Below, one piece after another: positions 6,344 to 8,398 of a stretch of 8,398 bases of DNA. This stretch comes from Flavobacterium psychrophilum (lineage in GTDB: Bacteria > Bacteroidota > Bacteroidia > Flavobacteriales > Flavobacteriaceae): NCBI GenBank assembly GCA_945861915.1, contig CAMAWK010000100.1:1-8398 (forward strand), written 5' to 3'. Within the stretch, counting starts at the first letter, position 1. Every line of letters begins with the position of its first letter. Below the pieces are notes generated by a model. The model searched no databases. It was not told the DNA's origin and saw nothing but the letters and a program-made list of their open reading frames with translations. A program made the position numbers and the translations under genes.

Positions 6344-6365
6344 TACCCCTTTGTTCATGGGGGTA
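6344..6365. promoter_or_regulatory. Inverted repeat TACCCC-N10-GGGGTA
   Basis: Perfect 6-bp arms (6344-6349 and 6360-6365), with the same TACCC/GGGTA half-site as the repeat at 6295-6310. It lies about 100 bp upstream of the repeat-protein start and 18 bp upstream of a possible -7 element, a typical activator-site position. The neighbouring LytTR regulator is one candidate binder. Confidence 0.5.
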
Positions 6366-6382
6366 AATCGAGGTATGCTATA

Positions 6383-6390
6383 TACTTTTA
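6383..6390 (+). promoter_or_regulatory. Possible -7 element for the repeat-protein gene
   Basis: TACTTTTA matches TAnnTTTG at all but the last base and would give a leader of roughly 65-70 nt before ATG 6465. No TTTG is found at the usual -33 distance, which would fit a promoter that needs an activator. The call is weak. Confidence 0.3.
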
Positions 6391-6464
6391 CATCGTATTA
6401 AGGCGTGAAACCATGTCTTTACTCTCTAAAACGAAAAATATATAATAATATAAAATCTCAAATT

Positions 6465-6740
6465 ATGAAAAGAGTATTCTCAACATTCGGATTAACTGCG
6501 ATAGTAATAATTTTAACATCTTTTACTACTCCAGAAACTAAAAATACAATTGTAACTAACAACACTAACACAGAAGTTGTAAACGGATCAGTAATTTCAA
6601 ATAGAAAAATGGACGTTGTATATGGAGGAGGGGTTATCTCAAACAGAAAAATGGACTTTGTAAATGGAGGAGGGGTTATCTCAAATAGAAAAATGGATGC
6701 TGTAAGTGGTTCAGTTATTTCAAATAGAAAAATGGATTAA
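6465..6740 (+). CDS. Small exported protein with four VISNRKMD repeats
   Basis: I do not recognise a family for this 91-residue protein. Residues 1 to about 22 form a signal peptide or membrane anchor: MKR, then a hydrophobic core through TAIVIILTSF, then TTPE, with no lipobox Cys. A Thr/Asn-rich spacer (23-37) leads into four tandem units that run to the last residue. The four copies of VISNRKMD sit at 43-50, 57-64, 71-78 and 84-91. Short Gly-rich linkers precede them: VVNGS, VVYGGG, FVNGGG and AVSGS. The octapeptide is invariant while its codons and the linkers vary. ATG 6465 is chosen because it puts the signal sequence at the N-terminus; an in-frame GTG at 6405 would add 20 polar residues ahead of it. 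A strong terminator follows immediately, so the gene makes its own short transcript. It lies between the LytTR regulator and a kinase with an extracytoplasmic sensor domain. It could be a secreted peptide precursor or a small envelope protein; there is no direct evidence for either. Confidence 0.8.
   Translation: MKRVFSTFGLTAIVIILTSFTTPETKNTIVTNNTNTEVVNGSVISNRKMDVVYGGGVISNRKMDFVNGGGVISNRKMDAVSGSVISNRKMD
6576..6737 (+). repeat. Four in-frame tandem repeats of 39-42 bp
   Basis: The units are 6576-6614, 6615-6656, 6657-6698 and 6699-6737 (39, 42, 42 and 39 bp). Each encodes a 5-6 residue Gly-containing linker plus VISNRKMD. The array fills the C-terminal 60% of the gene and ends exactly at the stop codon. 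Copies differ at synonymous positions inside the octapeptide, so the array is not a fresh duplication. Confidence 0.9.
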
Positions 6741-6759
6741 TTTTTTTTAAATTTTTATT

Positions 6760-6791
6760 AAGGCTGTCAATTTTATTGGCAGCCTTTTTTT
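6760..6791 (+). terminator. Intrinsic terminator of the repeat-protein gene
   Basis: A 12-bp stem (6760-6771 with 6775-6786) contains GGCTGTC paired with GGCAGCC, with one G-U wobble, and is closed by a TTT loop. It is followed by T up to 6791. It starts 20 bp after the repeat-gene stop and separates that transcript from the kinase gene. Confidence 0.88.
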
Positions 6792-6807
6792 ATGTCAATA
6801 GTTTTAC

Positions 6808-6815
6808 TATTTTTG
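6808..6815 (+). promoter_or_regulatory. -7 element of the histidine kinase gene
   Basis: TATTTTTG matches TAnnTTTG exactly. It lies just after the preceding terminator and about 20 bp upstream of the TTG start of the kinase. The -33 position falls in the terminator T-run and has no full TTTG. Confidence 0.5.
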
Positions 6816-6835
6816 AACATTCTCAAATCAAACTA

Positions 6836-8398
6836 TTGAATAAGTTTTATTACATAACAATCTTTCTTCTTATATTGTTTGGTTGTACTAAAAAAAAAAC
6901 AGACAATAATACTCCTAATTCTTCTAGTGATAGTCTTTCCATTTTTTTGGAAAAGGCATACGACTATGAACTCCAAACTTCCAAACGGGAAGAATATATC
7001 AAGAAAGCTTATGAACTTGTATTGAATCAAGAAAACGATTCCATGCATCGGGTCAATTTATTCCGAGTTGCCAATCGTTATTTTAATATGGATAATTGGT
7101 CGGGGTATAAAAAAGTGGTAGATGTTGCTTTAGAAAAATCCATTTTGAGCAATGACAGCTTAAGCATAGCCAAAGCGAATAGTTATTTAGCAGATTTTTA
7201 TGATGCCAAAGGCATATCGGATACTGCCTATTTGAATTATTCTAAAGCCGAAAAAATTTATTCAAAGTTAAATGACAATATAAATTTGGCAAAATGTAGG
7301 CTTAGAAAAGCTAGATTGCAGTACAATGAAAGTGACTTAAGGGGATGTGAAATATCGGTATTCAGCGCAATGAGAGCCTTGAGTGGAGAAAAAGAAGACA
7401 TTGTTATTTACGATTCATATAATCTTTTAGGTATTGTGTACAATGATTTAGGTGAGTTTAGCAAAGCATTAGAGTATCATAATAAGGCATTAAATAGTAT
7501 TGATGAGCAGACATCGCCCATAGAACTTCAACACAAAGCTTTGTCAATAAACAACATAGGGTTTGTTTATCAAACTAAGGGTCAACATCAGGAAGCGATA
7601 GTTTATTTTGAGAAAGCGTTGGCAAATAAAAGCGATTTAATTAAGTACAATCTTTTTGCTTATTCTGTATTTTTAGATAATTTAGGTTATTCTCGATTCA
7701 AGTTAAATGAATCTAAGGATTTGCCTGAGTTATTTTATGAATCCCTAAAATTGCGTGATAGTCTTGATTCTACCTTAGGAATTATAGGTGTAAAAATCCA
7801 TTTATCAGAATATTTTGCTGCTAAAAACGATACTTTTAAAGCACTCCAATATTCCAACGAAGCTCTTACTGCTGCACGACTGTCTAAAAATAATCGAAAT
7901 ATATTACTTCCACTCAAACAATTGTCGGTTTTAGAACCTCAAAATGCGACAAAATATAACAAGGAATACATTCATATTAACGACAGTTTGCAAAAAGCGG
8001 AGAGGATTATAGGAGAGAAATTTACCCGTATTGAGTACGAAACAGATCAAGTGATAGCGGAAAATGTGAGTTTAACAACCAAAAACAGGAATATCGTTTA
8101 TGCGTTTGGGATTTCAATAATCATAATGCTGTTTTTATATATCATTAGAGTACAAAAGGCAAAAACTAGAGAGTTATTATACAAACAAGAACAGCAAAAA
8201 GCGAATGAAGAAATTTATAATCTAATCATTTCGCAACAAAACAGTGTGGAAAAAACACGTTCACAAGAAAAAAAACGTGTAGCTCAAGAGTTGCATGACG
8301 GCGTTTTGGGTAGGATGTTTGGTGTAAGAATGAATTTGGATAGTGCAAACGAAATTGTAGATGAGTCTGGAATAAGGGTACGAAATGAGTTTATTTTA
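6836..8398 (+). CDS. TPR-containing sensor histidine kinase (HisKA_3 type), cut by the right edge
   Basis: There are 521 codons up to the edge; the ATPase domain is missing. The N-terminus NKFYYITIFLLILFGC is an export signal ending in a lipobox-like LFGC (Cys17), followed by TKKK. An alpha-helical tetratricopeptide region covers about residues 35-380. Its clearest units are LGIVYNDLGEFSKALEYHNK (197-216), IGFVYQTKGQHQEAIVYFEK (241-260) and a looser one at about 112-145. One transmembrane helix lies at about 420-437 (IVYAFGISIIIMLFLYII). A charged helical linker then leads to RVAQELHDGVLGRM, with phospho-acceptor His487. The TPR domain should be extracytoplasmic and the kinase core cytoplasmic. 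HisKA_3 kinases usually pair with NarL-type regulators, so the partner may lie beyond the edge. TTG 6836 is the best start: no in-frame ATG occurs upstream before the terminator, and it gives a complete signal sequence. Confidence 0.85.
   Translation, partial: MNKFYYITIFLLILFGCTKKKTDNNTPNSSSDSLSIFLEKAYDYELQTSKREEYIKKAYELVLNQENDSMHRVNLFRVANRYFNMDNWSGYKKVVDVALEKSILSNDSLSIAKANSYLADFYDAKGISDTAYLNYSKAEKIYSKLNDNINLAKCRLRKARLQYNESDLRGCEISVFSAMRALSGEKEDIVIYDSYNLLGIVYNDLGEFSKALEYHNKALNSIDEQTSPIELQHKALSINNIGFVYQTKGQHQEAIVYFEKALANKSDLIKYNLFAYSVFLDNLGYSRFKLNESKDLPELFYESLKLRDSLDSTLGIIGVKIHLSEYFAAKNDTFKALQYSNEALTAARLSKNNRNILLPLKQLSVLEPQNATKYNKEYIHINDSLQKAERIIGEKFTRIEYETDQVIAENVSLTTKNRNIVYAFGISIIIMLFLYIIRVQKAKTRELLYKQEQQKANEEIYNLIISQQNSVEKTRSQEKKRVAQELHDGVLGRMFGVRMNLDSANEIVDESGIRVRNEFIL

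Noticed and set aside
6576..6737. CRISPR array interpretation of the short tandem repeats
   Set aside because: The repeats are in frame inside a coding sequence, differ at synonymous sites, and have linkers too short and too similar to be spacers.
6792..6839. Short ATG frame just after the repeat-gene terminator
   Set aside because: It is only 15 codons long, and its stop overlaps the TTG start region of the kinase in a different frame; it does not extend the kinase.
6833..7917. Minus-strand open frames of 60-71 codons at 6833-7048 and 7735-7917
   Set aside because: They are antisense shadows of the TPR kinase, whose frame is continuous over 521 codons with clear domains.

Overview
The window looks like a chromosomal segment from a member of the Bacteroidota, most likely Flavobacterium or a close relative. 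The DNA is AT-rich, start codons have A-rich leaders and no Shine-Dalgarno sequence, and several intergenic regions carry the Bacteroidota promoter elements TTTG (-33) and TAnnTTTG (-7). The protein families also fit: alpha2-type glycyl-tRNA synthetase, a DUF6428-like protein beside arsR, an Ig-like lipoprotein beside comF, and a TPR histidine kinase.

Left part (1-3740): a lipoprotein gene leaves the left edge on the minus strand (1-1280) and follows a comF-type phosphoribosyltransferase gene (1378-2061, minus). glyS (2159-3700, plus) runs divergently from comF. Its promoter is so close to the ATG that the mRNA should be almost leaderless. A perfect 30-bp palindrome at 3708-3737 terminates glyS and probably also the arsenic operon that converges on it.

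Middle part (3743-5155): a compact minus-strand arsenic-type operon reads arsR (4788-5120), a DUF6428-like gene with a Cys-rich tail (4323-4772), a 41-codon membrane-protein gene (4185-4310) and thioredoxin-type arsC (3743-4159). An imperfect 20-bp inverted repeat lies over the arsR -7 box and start codon and is the likely ArsR operator. No arsenite efflux gene is present. ArsR and the DUF6428-like protein both end in Cys-Cys.

Right part (5160-8398): 325 bp of non-coding DNA contains an orphan terminator-like hairpin. It is followed by three plus-strand genes. The first encodes a LytTR response regulator whose receiver has Glu at the usual phospho-Asp position. The second encodes a 91-residue exported protein with four tandem copies of an octapeptide, VISNRKMD. 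The third encodes a sensor histidine kinase with an extracytoplasmic TPR domain, cut by the right edge. Two TACCC/GGGTA inverted repeats lie between the regulator and the repeat gene, and the repeat gene has its own strong terminator. The most interesting hypothesis is that regulator, exported repeat protein and periplasmic TPR kinase form one signalling cassette. This is inferred from gene order and architecture and is not demonstrated.
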